A DNA stretch of 31,621 bases from a virus (IMGVR_UViG_3300035195_000079:1-31621), one strand, 5' to 3'. Counted from the stretch's first letter, positions 21,323 to 29,882 are shown. Numbers and translations are program-made. The notes: a model not told the origin generated them from the sequence alone.

Positions 21323-24249
21323 TATGTACATTTTACTGCAAATAGTGTATCTATTGTTGCAGGGTGTGTTAAAGTAATTGAATCTAAACAAATACATTCT
21401 AAGTAACTTGATTGTGCATTTGCTAATATTGTATAAGTTCTTACATAACCGTCTTTAGTTAAAAATGTAATTGTGTTTTCCTTATCTCCATTAAATACCG
21501 CTACACTTTGATAAAAATCTCCGCTACAATAAGCAGTAGCATTTACTATTTGAATATCAGAAATTGCATCAGCAAAATCATAGTTAGTATCTGTATTTGT
21601 TCTTGCGTAAAATATATAGTAATTTATAGTCCCATAATTTATAGCGTAGTCTGTAACTTTTACTAAATGAGGTGTGCTTGGCTTGTTGGTAAATGCTGTT
21701 TGTGGATATTCAACAACTGTTGTATTGGGGTTTGATTTAATTGTTTCAAGATCAGTACCTAACAAACTAGCTTTATTTGTTGAGAATATAAAACCATACT
21801 CGTCTACGTTTTTAGTTTGATCTATTTTACCTAATTCAGTTATTGACCAAGTAGGGTTAATTGTATAATTCGTACCTGTTCCGTGTACTACATTGTCACC
21901 TATTTTTGAAATAGTAGGTGGGCTTACAATTATAGCACCTGAAGAATTACCAATGTCTGGTTTATTTGGATCTAGTATATCAGAAGATTGGTTATCACTA
22001 GGATTGTCTAATACTTTACCATCTGATTCATCACCACAACCCATACTTGCTTTTTCAACAATTGAATCTGCACTTATTGTAATTGTGTCAACTGTGATAC
22101 ATTTAGCTACATTATCATATTTCTGTTTAATTTGAGTGTCTACAATTATTAAATCACCAAGATTTGTTCTTGTGTTAATTAATTCTAAAGTCGATAAATT
22201 ATTTTCAAAGTTTGTTACTATTTTATTAATCTTATAAAGCCTGTCAGATATCCTAAACTTATCTGCAAGTGTCATATTCTTAGTAACATTTAACGGAAGA
22301 TATGCTTTAGTCGTAGTCATCCTCCTACCTTTATCAAATACTTCTGTTATATATTTTTTGTAATACTGATCAAAAAGGGTTTTATTAAATTGTACTGTTT
22401 GGTTAAATTCGTTTATTTCTGCAGCATAATTAATATTTACTGAGTCAGTTAACAACACTGAATTTGATGGAATGTATGTACTTGTTTTATTTGATACTGC
22501 ACCTGTTGAATCAATTATACCAAATGTCATTCCTGTTTGTAATACAGGATAAAACAACAAAGGATCGCCAATGGTAGCACCTTGTTTAATGTCTGCAAAC
22601 CATCCATATTGAATATTTGTTTTAGCTGTTACTGAAGTATTTTCATCTGGCAACCTTTCAAACATCATATGCTCAAAAGGGTTTTCTACAGTATATACTT
22701 GACCGTCAACTACTTCATCTGGTGTTTCATTAGCCCTTCCCCATTCCTTATGGATTCTTTCATTATAATTAGCTGCTAAAAAAGTCTTAGTCCCTTTATA
22801 TTTAAAATCAATCTGTTTAAATGGTAAAACACTATCAACTGTTTGTTCTGTTTTATCTATGTCTTTAGTAATGTCCCAAACTTTGTTGCTTGATCCATAA
22901 AAATTATCTAAAGTTTTAACTTCAATATCTCCATCTATATTTTGGAATGCAGTCAAGTTAAACACCTTAAACAATCCAGTTAAAAAGTCTATTACTTTAA
23001 TCTCTGGAAGTTTAGATGCTGAGTTTATGTTATTACCTACTATAGTAGTAGCACTACCATTCCAAGTTTTTGGTTGATTTCTACCCTTTGCTTTTGCATA
23101 TCCTCTAAATGCAAATGTAAGAGCAGAAGAGCATTGAACTTCAATTGTATAAGTACCCTTTTTTAATTCTATACCTCCTTCGTGCCATTCTATATTTTGC
23201 CCACTACTATTAGGATTACGATTACAAGTTTGATCTTTATATTCTTCAAATACTAAACCATCTTTTTTAATTATAACACTAAACGTTGCGGTAGAGGTAC
23301 TAGGAGTAATGGTTAAATCAAACTGTCTAGGGTTTCTTTTATTGTTTCCTGTTGCACCTCTTTGCGGAACTAAAAAACTTCCCCTATTTAATGTAATATG
23401 TTTATCGTTTCCACCTGTTGAAACAAAGTCACTAAATACAGAAGAACTATCATCGTCTACAAATAGACCACCTGTTTTGTGATGCAGCCACAAGTACAAA
23501 TTATAATACGGAATGTTTCCTGCACTAAAAAAATCATCCGTAAATGTAATTGGATAATTATTTTCTATTGCTCGAATTATTACATCAACTCTTAATGCAG
23601 GTTTTAACTGAGATATTTCTAAACCTAAATCAGCAACAGAAGAACTAAAAAATATATTATTCTGTTTATCTGTGTTTTTAATTTGACCTGATCCAGAAGT
23701 TGAATCATATACTAGCCTTTTTGTATGGGTTATTAAAGGGAACAATAAAGCATCCTCATAAATAACATTATCTACAGTAACATCTAACCCATCAGCCATA
23801 TAGGTTTTTATATTAGCATCTGTGTAATTGAATGTAAAATTGTTTAAGAAACTTAAGGCATCAAGTTTGTCTTCACCTAGTATATCTTTTAGATTTATTG
23901 TGCTACCAAAGAAAGTAATTTTATAGGTATGGGCTTTGTTGTTTTTTGTAGTCGCTCCTTCTAACTTAATTTTACCCTTACGGAATAGTTCATCATTAAG
24001 ATATAATTCAGCATTTCGTTTTATTCTTGCATCAAATCCTACAATATTATAATTGTGAAAATGTTTAAAAACTTTGTTGTTTATTCTACTAGCAGGTACT
24101 GCAAATGTTTTAGTAAAATCTGTGAATATTTTTTCAATATCTCTTACATCCTGTATTGATTGAGTAAGGCTAATTGATTCATCCTGAAACAGATCTACTT
24201 GTTCCAGAACACCTTCTTCGTTCGCTACATATAATTTTAGTGCTAACAT
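21322..24249 (-). CDS. large tail/baseplate structural protein, 975 aa
   Basis: A 975-residue protein with a well-conserved-looking start: LFQDESISLTQSIQDVRDIE (20-39), IFTDFTKTFAVPASRINNKV (41-60), FKHFHNYN, and GKIKLEGATTKNNKAHTYKI. I know proteins beginning this way in flavobacterial phages as large virion proteins of unassigned role. The rest alternates beta segments with N/D-rich loops, and the last 250 residues look like an Ig-type or adhesion module. It sits directly before the tape measure, so a distal tail or baseplate hub is likely. Confidence 0.62.
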   Translation of the reverse strand: MLALKLYVANEEGVLEQVDLFQDESISLTQSIQDVRDIEKIFTDFTKTFAVPASRINNKVFKHFHNYNIVGFDARIKRNAELYLNDELFRKGKIKLEGATTKNNKAHTYKITFFGSTINLKDILGEDKLDALSFLNNFTFNYTDANIKTYMADGLDVTVDNVIYEDALLFPLITHTKRLVYDSTSGSGQIKNTDKQNNIFFSSSVADLGLEISQLKPALRVDVIIRAIENNYPITFTDDFFSAGNIPYYNLYLWLHHKTGGLFVDDDSSSVFSDFVSTGGNDKHITLNRGSFLVPQRGATGNNKRNPRQFDLTITPSTSTATFSVIIKKDGLVFEEYKDQTCNRNPNSSGQNIEWHEGGIELKKGTYTIEVQCSSALTFAFRGYAKAKGRNQPKTWNGSATTIVGNNINSASKLPEIKVIDFLTGLFKVFNLTAFQNIDGDIEVKTLDNFYGSSNKVWDITKDIDKTEQTVDSVLPFKQIDFKYKGTKTFLAANYNERIHKEWGRANETPDEVVDGQVYTVENPFEHMMFERLPDENTSVTAKTNIQYGWFADIKQGATIGDPLLFYPVLQTGMTFGIIDSTGAVSNKTSTYIPSNSVLLTDSVNINYAAEINEFNQTVQFNKTLFDQYYKKYITEVFDKGRRMTTTKAYLPLNVTKNMTLADKFRISDRLYKINKIVTNFENNLSTLELINTRTNLGDLIIVDTQIKQKYDNVAKCITVDTITISADSIVEKASMGCGDESDGKVLDNPSDNQSSDILDPNKPDIGNSSGAIIVSPPTISKIGDNVVHGTGTNYTINPTWSITELGKIDQTKNVDEYGFIFSTNKASLLGTDLETIKSNPNTTVVEYPQTAFTNKPSTPHLVKVTDYAINYGTINYYIFYARTNTDTNYDFADAISDIQIVNATAYCSGDFYQSVAVFNGDKENTITFLTKDGYVRTYTILANAQSSYLECICLDSITLTHPATIDTLFAVKCT

Positions 24250-25235
24250 TAACGTACATTGTTTATCTTGTTAAATGCAAACTCAAAGTCTACCGTGTAG
24301 TTAGCTAACTTATCGTTTAAACTCGTTTTAAAGGTCATAGACTTACTTTTAGCAATTAATGGTAGTGTTTTACCATCGTACCTTATCCAAACGTTTTCAG
24401 CCAAGAATAATTCTTCTATAGTTTGATTTGAATCTTCATTAATAAACCCAGTATTTAAACTGATGCTTTTAATTGCATTTGCATTATATCTCTGCTGCTG
24501 TGTTTCATTTGTTGAATAGCTTACAGTTGAGGTGCTAACTGTATTTCTTTTGTAAGTTTCGTCTGTTACATTGAATGTTTCTACACTCTTTTTAAAGAAG
24601 TACATATCTTGGTAAGCACCCATTCTATTTAAGAACGTAATTTTAAAAGGTGTGTATTTAGGTTCACAAATATTATTAATCGTTATGGTTCTTTTTAAAG
24701 TAGTGTCATCAGTTGCATAAACTTTAATAGTAGACTTGTCTGCAGGTATGGTTAAATACTGAATCTTTTGATTTGAATTTCCGTTGTCAGTTACTTGAGT
24801 CGTAGTCGTATCTATAATTACTTTTCCTACACCTTCTGCAAACAATGGTAGTTTTCCTGCTGTTCCTTCTGGAAGATAAATTGTGTTAGCACTAATTAAA
24901 GCATCCGTTGATAATTGTGGGTTAATCTCATCTTCAAAATAACCGTAACCGTCAAAAGCTAAGTAATGATTTATTACTGGACTTCCATAATCAAAGGCAG
25001 ATCCTAAATCAGTCAAAATAGTTCCTACAGTTGAAACCCATATAGTGTTTGACAAATAATCATTATTAAAAGAAACCGTTATATAGTCTCTTACCAATTC
25101 TCCTATTTCAAACATAATATTTGTGTCTGCTCCGATAAGACTTTTAGAAAGTGTGTACTTTAAATCTGTGTCTGTATAAGATCCAGAAGTTCCGCTATAT
25201 ATATATATCTGTAAGCTTACTGATTCAAATGCCAT
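24249..25235 (-). CDS. tail structural protein, 328 aa
   Basis: A 328-residue beta-rich protein (MFEIGELVRDYITVSFNNDY near 40-60; FKITFLNRMGAYQDMYFFKK near 197-216). The RMGAYQDM stretch occurs in large tail proteins of other Bacteroidota phages, to my recollection. It is joined to the 975-residue gene by TAATG, suggesting a fixed ratio between the two. Role probably in the tail tip; not assigned further. Confidence 0.58.
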   Translation of the reverse strand: MAFESVSLQIYIYSGTSGSYTDTDLKYTLSKSLIGADTNIMFEIGELVRDYITVSFNNDYLSNTIWVSTVGTILTDLGSAFDYGSPVINHYLAFDGYGYFEDEINPQLSTDALISANTIYLPEGTAGKLPLFAEGVGKVIIDTTTTQVTDNGNSNQKIQYLTIPADKSTIKVYATDDTTLKRTITINNICEPKYTPFKITFLNRMGAYQDMYFFKKSVETFNVTDETYKRNTVSTSTVSYSTNETQQQRYNANAIKSISLNTGFINEDSNQTIEELFLAENVWIRYDGKTLPLIAKSKSMTFKTSLNDKLANYTVDFEFAFNKINNVR

Positions 25236-25237
25236 AA

Positions 25238-26764
25238 TTAAAATATTTGTACTGTTGTTTGGTTAGCATAGTTTTTACGGTGTAAAGTTTGTATAACGTT
25301 TCCTGAACCAAATGTGATCCAAAACTCTTCTGGTACTGTTACAGTAGATACACCGCCCTGTCCATAATTAATTCTACCTATTGCAGTAATGTTTCCGTTT
25401 CCTACTATATAAGGACTTTTATCAGTTCCGTCTATTGATCCTACACAAAGCGTTTTACCCTGTAGATTATATACATCAGTTGTATCTGCGTAAACTTTAA
25501 AATATCTAAAGTTAGAGGTAGCATAGGAATAATCAGTTAAATAATTTGAGGCTAAAGGAATTCTAACGCCTATAAAAAATACCTCATTTCTTGAGTTGCA
25601 ATCTATAAAATTAACATCAGCAGGTTGTAAAATTTCGTAAACACAACTTAATGTAGCACCTGCATTTGAGTAACCACTAGGTACTGTTATTGAGTATGTA
25701 ACATCTCTATCTGTATTACTTGAAACTTGTGCAAACTTTTTAGGGGTATAATTAAAATCTGTTAAATCTAAAGTACCTGATGCAAAACTATTATGATCTT
25801 CTAAAGTTCCGGGCAATACAACTCCTGAAGTTAAAATAGCCTGATCATCAAAGTCAATTAAATTACAAGCTAATGTAGGCACTACTACGTTAGATGTTTG
25901 AGTATAAGCTACGCTACATTCTATACTAGCGGCTGCATTTGAATAACCTGTTGGAACTGTTATGGCATAAAACAAAGTCTTACTTATTGAACTTCCTGTA
26001 CCGTTTGCTGCTACACTTGTTACTGCACTACCTCCACTTGTTTCCATTGTCTTGGTAATTGTACCAACAGAATTTGGTAACGTTAAGACACCTGCTGAAG
26101 ATATAGCACCACCTAAAAGGTTTGCAGTAGTACAAGTAAATGCTCCTGCATTGTTTACTGTTACGTTAAAGCTATCTACTACTTCACAAGTTGTACTATC
26201 AGTTGAACTGTATGCTACAACTACAATAGGAAAAACACCTGCTGTAGTTTTGGTGGTTATGGTAATGACTCCTGAATTTAATGACAAATCAAACTCAGCA
26301 TAAGAATTTTGTCCAAACTTGTATGCCAAAGTTCCTGCACTTATACTAAAATGATTGCTTAATGTTATTGTTGTGGAGTTTCCAAATACTGCTAAAGTTT
26401 TGTCTGGTATTGCATTATTTAATGTAATTCTATTAACACAAGAAGCAACTACTTGAGAAGCTGTAACGGTACAATCTACATAAGCATCCGCATTAGAAAA
26501 TCCACTTGGTACTAAAACCCTTAAGGTCATTGATCTTGTTGTTACATTTGTTACAACTGCCCATTTACCATTAGCAAAAGCATTATCAGAACTTGTGATG
26601 CTTATAAAAGAACCGAACGATATATTAGGAAGGGTAATTTCTCCCTGAACACCAACAGCAAAACCTGTAGCATCTATTAATGTACAAGTCAATGCAACTA
26701 ATGGTTTAACTGGTTCTGTGTAGTTTAAAAAAAAGGGACTTCTTGCGTTTATTTTAGTACTCAT
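25238..26764 (-). CDS. Ig-like repeat protein, tail adhesin/fibre
   Basis: A 508-residue protein built from repeated beta modules. Three equivalent units can be seen at about 26-105, 208-290 and 299-378; each ends with VPSGFSNADAYVDC, VPTGYSNAAASIEC or VPSGYSNAGATLSC (starting at 85, 270 and 361). Between units one and two lies a cadherin-like module (FSISAGTLAYKFGQNSYAEF, then SLNSGVITITTKTTAGVFPI). The last 120 residues differ and may form the binding head. Pairs of cysteines sit at unit boundaries. Surface adhesion or tail decoration is likely. Confidence 0.6.
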   Translation of the reverse strand: MSTKINARSPFFLNYTEPVKPLVALTCTLIDATGFAVGVQGEITLPNISFGSFISITSSDNAFANGKWAVVTNVTTRSMTLRVLVPSGFSNADAYVDCTVTASQVVASCVNRITLNNAIPDKTLAVFGNSTTITLSNHFSISAGTLAYKFGQNSYAEFDLSLNSGVITITTKTTAGVFPIVVVAYSSTDSTTCEVVDSFNVTVNNAGAFTCTTANLLGGAISSAGVLTLPNSVGTITKTMETSGGSAVTSVAANGTGSSISKTLFYAITVPTGYSNAAASIECSVAYTQTSNVVVPTLACNLIDFDDQAILTSGVVLPGTLEDHNSFASGTLDLTDFNYTPKKFAQVSSNTDRDVTYSITVPSGYSNAGATLSCVYEILQPADVNFIDCNSRNEVFFIGVRIPLASNYLTDYSYATSNFRYFKVYADTTDVYNLQGKTLCVGSIDGTDKSPYIVGNGNITAIGRINYGQGGVSTVTVPEEFWITFGSGNVIQTLHRKNYANQTTVQIF

Positions 26765-26767
26765 ATT

Positions 26768-27277
26768 TTATTTCTTTAGTGTGTAATCAAAAAAGTCTTC
26801 TATGTCTAATCCAAAAGCCTCGATCAATTCTTTAGGTAGTTTTTCAAATCCTTGTTCAAATGGTTTAGTAAAAAATAACGAAGGCTTGATTCCTTTTTTC
26901 TGTATGCTTCTAGCGAATAAAAATCCTATAGTATTATAATTCCCTTTAGTGTATTTTCCCTTACTGTCTCTTAATCTTATGTTTTTTAGTTTAGCCCAGT
27001 CTGCTAGAGCTTTAATAGGTGGCATCTTAGATCCATAACTAAACGGAGTGTTATATTTTTGTTTCGTTCCGCTAACTCCTTTATCCTGAAACTTACCGTA
27101 GTATGGCATATCAAATTTAACAAGGATACTATTCTGCATTTCCTTAACTTGTCCTTCTAACTGGTTATATAGATCACCTGTAGCCTTCTTACCTGCCTTA
27201 GTTAATCTTGACCTAGATTGTTGTATAACAAAGTTTTTAAAAGCCTCTAAGACCTTCTGTGTGTTTTCTAGTCGCAC
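26768..27277 (-). CDS. neck/tail-completion protein, HK97 gp10-like
   Basis: A 169-residue basic protein. A GTG start at 27277 overlaps the upstream gene by 10 nt. The central block YYGKFQDKGVSGTKQKYNTP (59-78), then FSYGSKMPPIKALADWAKLK, has the look of HK97 gp10 or Mu gpG-like head-tail joining proteins: F-x-D-x-G-V plus a proline-rich helix. The C-terminus is helical and acidic. The assignment uses motif memory plus neighbours. Confidence 0.58.
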   Translation of the reverse strand: MRLENTQKVLEAFKNFVIQQSRSRLTKAGKKATGDLYNQLEGQVKEMQNSILVKFDMPYYGKFQDKGVSGTKQKYNTPFSYGSKMPPIKALADWAKLKNIRLRDSKGKYTKGNYNTIGFLFARSIQKKGIKPSLFFTKPFEQGFEKLPKELIEAFGLDIEDFFDYTLKK

Positions 27278-27741
27278 GTAGATATATCATTATTAGTTAT
27301 TACATCAAATGTGGATGCCCATCCTGCTACTTGGTTTTCAAATCTGTCGATAAATGGTTCACAACTAGGAGTGCTTGTGATTTGGTAGTTACTTGAGTAT
27401 AAATTACCACGCTTCATTTCAATAAATAGCCTGTTCTGTACTTCTAACTGTGTATTCAATACATCCTGCATATTGTTGTTTCCTGCAAATACATCAACTG
27501 TTTCTTGTTTACTCTGATCAACTGAGTCCATAGAAAGAACACTTATGTTAAAACTAACTACATTATCTAAGAAGGTAACGTTGTTTACCATTACGTGTGA
27601 TAGTGGAAAAATAGTTTGCTTACTTAAATCTATATCCGTTATGTTACCGAACGTAACTGTGTTACAATTTGGGTCCTCCAATAGTTGGGTTTTTATCGTA
27701 TCTGTTATTTGGTAGAACGATCTAGTTCCTTGTTGGCTCAT
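27268..27741 (-). CDS. tail terminator/neck-like protein
   Basis: A 157-residue protein with helical start (RSFYQITDTIKTQLLEDPNC) followed by strands (FGNITDIDLSKQTIFPLSHV; NNVTFLDNVVSFNISVLSMD). The alpha-beta order of the first 90 residues suits tail-terminator proteins that cap the tube. It starts by TAATG overlap with the -1 frame of the chaperone region, so its translation may depend on frameshifted ribosomes. Function is inferred. Confidence 0.52.
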   Translation of the reverse strand: MSQQGTRSFYQITDTIKTQLLEDPNCNTVTFGNITDIDLSKQTIFPLSHVMVNNVTFLDNVVSFNISVLSMDSVDQSKQETVDVFAGNNNMQDVLNTQLEVQNRLFIEMKRGNLYSSNYQITSTPSCEPFIDRFENQVAGWASTFDVITNNDISTCD

Positions 27742-27998
27742 TACTGATTTCTTTTAATTTGTTTAGCTTCTATTTCGTTTTTCTCTTTCATAAAGGTTAA
27801 CATAGTCAAACATTCTATAGCTCCAAGCTTTGTGATATGTTCAAGTCTTTCAATATTTCCTGCAGCGAGTGCATAGACTGACTGATACCAACCCCATTTG
27901 AGTCCAAAGCTTTCAACTCCTCCAAAGTTAGCTTGTCTGCTGTCTCCTTCTGTAAATAGTTCAGGGTATGATTCAATAATTCCTTGTTTAAATTCCAA
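27741..27998 (-). CDS. tail assembly chaperone T-like segment, reached by -1 frameshift
   Basis: An 85-codon frame lying in the -1 frame relative to the G-like gene and overlapping its last 184 nt. It opens exactly at the slippery run; its only local start would be TTG at 27998. Its sequence is strongly protein-like (FGLKWGWYQSVYALAAGNIE; LTMLTFMKEKNEIEAKQIKR) and resembles conserved C-terminal parts of tail assembly chaperones. Joined to the first 163 codons of the G-like frame it gives a fusion of about 248 residues, like lambda gpGT. It ends in a TAATG overlap with the next gene. Confidence 0.68.
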   Translation of the reverse strand: MEFKQGIIESYPELFTEGDSRQANFGGVESFGLKWGWYQSVYALAAGNIERLEHITKLGAIECLTMLTFMKEKNEIEAKQIKRNQ

Positions 27999-28486
27999 AA
28001 AAAAACCATTGCTCCAACAGCTACACTTAATGGAGACTTCAACATTGCTTCTGAATATTTACTTCCATCATATTCTTCTATGAGATATCTATCTCCTTTG
28101 TCAAGAGTAATCGGTCTATATAGTACACTTAATGCCTTATCCATCGTTTCCCAAGAGGTTAAATAATTATCTAGATCTATGTATTCACCGAGAGTGATAT
28201 CATCTAAATTAGGCACAAAACCATATTCTACACCATTTAAAGTAAATCTAGGGGTATGAGGAGCATTGCTGTTTATTACTTTATTTATTTTCTGTGTTAT
28301 TTTTACAAGATCATTGTACTTAATCTTCAGAGTTATTTCTAGGTCTATACCACAAAAAATCTCTACAAGTTTTTGCATAATGAATGTACTATCCTTGTTG
28401 TCTTCTGTATTGAGTTTCTCGAATTTTACATATTGTTCTAATGTAACATCATCGAGTGTTTCAGGAATAATCAAATTTAACTTCAT
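27815..28486 (-). CDS. tail assembly chaperone, G-like
   Basis: A 223-residue acidic protein (LNLIIPETLDDVTLEQYVKF start; VPNLDDITLGEYIDLDNYLT near 92-111) followed by a second acidic helix block. The position before neck, tail and tape-measure genes and the overlapping -1 frame identify it as the G-type partner of a tail chaperone pair. Beyond the slip site (after codon 163) the zero frame continues for 60 codons (NKELLNHTLNYLQKETADKL), so both products have real C-termini. A promoter and terminator precede it, so it begins its own transcript. Confidence 0.7.
   Translation of the reverse strand: MKLNLIIPETLDDVTLEQYVKFEKLNTEDNKDSTFIMQKLVEIFCGIDLEITLKIKYNDLVKITQKINKVINSNAPHTPRFTLNGVEYGFVPNLDDITLGEYIDLDNYLTSWETMDKALSVLYRPITLDKGDRYLIEEYDGSKYSEAMLKSPLSVAVGAMVFFWNLNKELLNHTLNYLQKETADKLTLEELKALDSNGVGISQSMHSLQEILKDLNISQSLEL
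27998..28004 (-). promoter_or_regulatory. slippery heptamer T TTT TTT for -1 frameshift
   Basis: A run of nine T on the minus strand (27997-28005) is read in the zero frame as GTT TTT TTT TGG, so the heptamer fits the X XXY YYZ rule. After a one-base backward slip the next codon is TTG at 27998-27996, entering the 85-codon frame. I see no strong stem-loop within the usual 5-9 nt; a weaker bulged hairpin could form about 60 nt downstream. Transcriptional slippage on the T-run is an alternative. Confidence 0.7.
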
Positions 28487-28508
28487 ATTATTATAACGTT
28501 ATTTAAAA

Positions 28509-28539
28509 CAAATTTATAAAAAAAGGGCAGTCTTTCAAC
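28509..28539 (-). promoter_or_regulatory. candidate promoter, GTTG-N19-TAAATTTG
   Basis: TAAATTTG (28509-28516) matches the Bacteroidota -7 consensus TAnnTTTG exactly, and GTTG (28536-28539) lies 19 nt upstream. The tail chaperone gene starts 23 nt after it. The -33 element falls within the loop side of the overlapping terminator. Confidence 0.55.
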
Positions 28540-28544
28540 CACCC
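28518..28544 (-). terminator. rho-independent terminator before the tail operon
   Basis: In minus-strand RNA, GGGTGG pairs with CTGCCC (6 bp, two G-U) around an 8-nt loop and is followed by seven T. It lies 29 nt after the stop of the zinc-ribbon gene and closes the transcript from the terminase and small-gene region. Confidence 0.75.
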
Positions 28545-28572
28545 TCATTAACTAAAAACTATCAAAATAAAA

Positions 28573-28965
28573 CTATCCTTTTTCAAAGGTGGATAAAACC
28601 TCTTCTTCTTTTTTGCATTCTTCTGTGCAATAACTACTCCATCCACCATCTAAACTAGTGTCAAAATTTAATTGCTCATTACAATTTCTACAATGTGACT
28701 CTTCGTAATCAGATATAATATGGTCAGCTATTTCATAGAAATTAACTTCTGCAACAAAAGCACAAGCATAATCATAGGTCAACTGGTTTTCAGTATATAA
28801 ATTTTCTAAAACATATTCTTGCATAGCTAATGACAGTTTGTTAATGTCTCCATTTTTACATTCATCTGCATAATCTTCATTCAAGTGAATTTCCTGATCA
28901 CTAATCATTTCTAAATTGATCCTCCAAGTTGCATAATTTGTCCAACCGTTGTGTGTTGTTTTCAT
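28573..28965 (-). CDS. phage protein with NGWTNYATW start and zinc-ribbon end
   Basis: A 130-residue protein. Its start, HNGWTNYATWRINLEM (5-20), matches a family widespread in phages and mobile DNA whose function is not established. The C-terminus has C-x2-C (CRNC) and C-x3-C (CTEEC) pairs about 25 residues apart, a probable zinc ribbon. The middle is helical. It is the last gene before a terminator and lies among small accessory genes. DNA or protein binding is possible. Confidence 0.65.
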   Translation of the reverse strand: MKTTHNGWTNYATWRINLEMISDQEIHLNEDYADECKNGDINKLSLAMQEYVLENLYTENQLTYDYACAFVAEVNFYEIADHIISDYEESHCRNCNEQLNFDTSLDGGWSSYCTEECKKEEEVLSTFEKG

Positions 28966-28966
28966 C

Positions 28967-29116
28967 TTATTTAAATATTAAGGTTATCATCCACATCCAA
29001 GCATACATTGATAAATATGCTGTCAAAACCCAAGCTGATGATATTGCTATATTTTTATAGCTGAACATTGCTTTAAGTATTTTTGTTTCTACTCTGTTAT
29101 TTTTCCTTGTTTTCAT
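28967..29116 (-). CDS. small membrane protein, 49 aa
   Basis: A 49-residue protein: a basic start (KTRKNNRVETKILK), then a hydrophobic stretch rich in aromatic residues (AWVLTAYLSMYAWMWMITLI, about 28-47) likely to be one transmembrane helix, ending FK. It lies 1 nt from the zinc-ribbon gene. Such single-helix peptides are common among phage early genes; function unknown. Confidence 0.55.
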   Translation of the reverse strand: MKTRKNNRVETKILKAMFSYKNIAISSAWVLTAYLSMYAWMWMITLIFK

Positions 29117-29129
29117 ATTAAATTATTGG

Positions 29130-29351
29130 TTAAATAAAGTCTCTGTATTTTTCTAAGTTTTTATCAAACGTACTATTATTTTTAATTAAAGTCAAATTCA
29201 ATTCCTGAGCCACATAGTTAATGTGTTTCTGAGTTGTAACACTCCACCAACCCAATTGGATCAGTTGTGTTCCATTTATTGTTGCAACGTGGGTACTATA
29301 TGAATATACCTTGTTACCTATTACATTTAAGTTTTGTTTGTACTTGTCCAT
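29130..29351 (-). CDS. hypothetical protein, 73 aa
   Basis: Unrecognised 73-residue basic protein, mixed alpha/beta (LIQLGWWSVTTQKHINYVAQ, then helical end). It lies 3 nt after the 53-residue gene and may share its promoter. No motif allows a function. Confidence 0.6.
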   Translation of the reverse strand: MDKYKQNLNVIGNKVYSYSTHVATINGTQLIQLGWWSVTTQKHINYVAQELNLTLIKNNSTFDKNLEKYRDFI

Positions 29352-29354
29352 TTT

Positions 29355-29516
29355 TTAAAGTGTTATAAGGTTATGTATTACTTCTCCAGTTTTTTCACCG
29401 TTTTCTATAATTTCGTAATCGGTATCCATCCCTGATTCGATAATGTCTTCAATCAACTCGATAATAGTATCAAAAGATTTTTTGTAATAAGAGCAATTAA
29501 TAGTGTATTTTTTCAT
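29355..29516 (-). CDS. small hypothetical protein, 53 aa
   Basis: A 53-residue protein with an acidic helix (FDTIIELIEDIIESGMDTDY) and a YEIIENGEKTGEVI strand-turn phrase. It begins 24 nt after the -7 element of a promoter that recurs before the gene at 30060, at the same distance. Function unknown; the promoter supports expression. Confidence 0.58.
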   Translation of the reverse strand: MKKYTINCSYYKKSFDTIIELIEDIIESGMDTDYEIIENGEKTGEVIHNLITL

Positions 29517-29539
29517 TTTGTTTGTTTTTAATTATAGAA

Positions 29540-29571
29540 TAAACGTACAGAATGTTTTGGAGTTATCCAAA
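29540..29571 (-). promoter_or_regulatory. candidate promoter copy 1, TTTG-N20-TACGTTTA
   Basis: Minus-strand TTTG (29568-29571) and TACGTTTA (29540-29547) are 20 nt apart. A block of about 50 nt (29524-29573) is repeated at about 80% identity before another small gene, at the same distance from its start codon. Confidence 0.68.
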
Positions 29572-29582
29572 TTTATTAATAA

Positions 29583-29882
29583 TTATTTTCCGTAATGGTT
29601 AATTGCTTGGTAAGATTTTTTGATTACCTGTATCCTGTCATCTAGGGTATCACCAATTACCTTACCGCATATTGGAATACATTCCGTAATGAAGTAATCA
29701 TCTACATTAAATTTCTTGCTAGTTTTTGTTGCTTCTGCCTGAACATATTCAGTTCTTCGACCACCATAGCCAAAGTCAGATTCATTACGATCTGGAGTGT
29801 CCATTCTAACGTGTCCAATATATTTACCTAGACGGTTAAACAATTCTAAATGGTATCCGAGTATTTCAAATGTCTGTGTCAT
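29583..29882 (-). CDS. hypothetical protein, 99 aa
   Basis: Unrecognised 99-residue protein; the start (TFEILGYHLELFNRLGKYIG) and middle (SDFGYGGRRTEYVQAEATKT) look like strands and a glycine-rich loop. It lies between the two promoter copies and 28 nt after the 49-residue gene. No assignment. Confidence 0.6.
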   Translation of the reverse strand: MTQTFEILGYHLELFNRLGKYIGHVRMDTPDRNESDFGYGGRRTEYVQAEATKTSKKFNVDDYFITECIPICGKVIGDTLDDRIQVIKKSYQAINHYGK

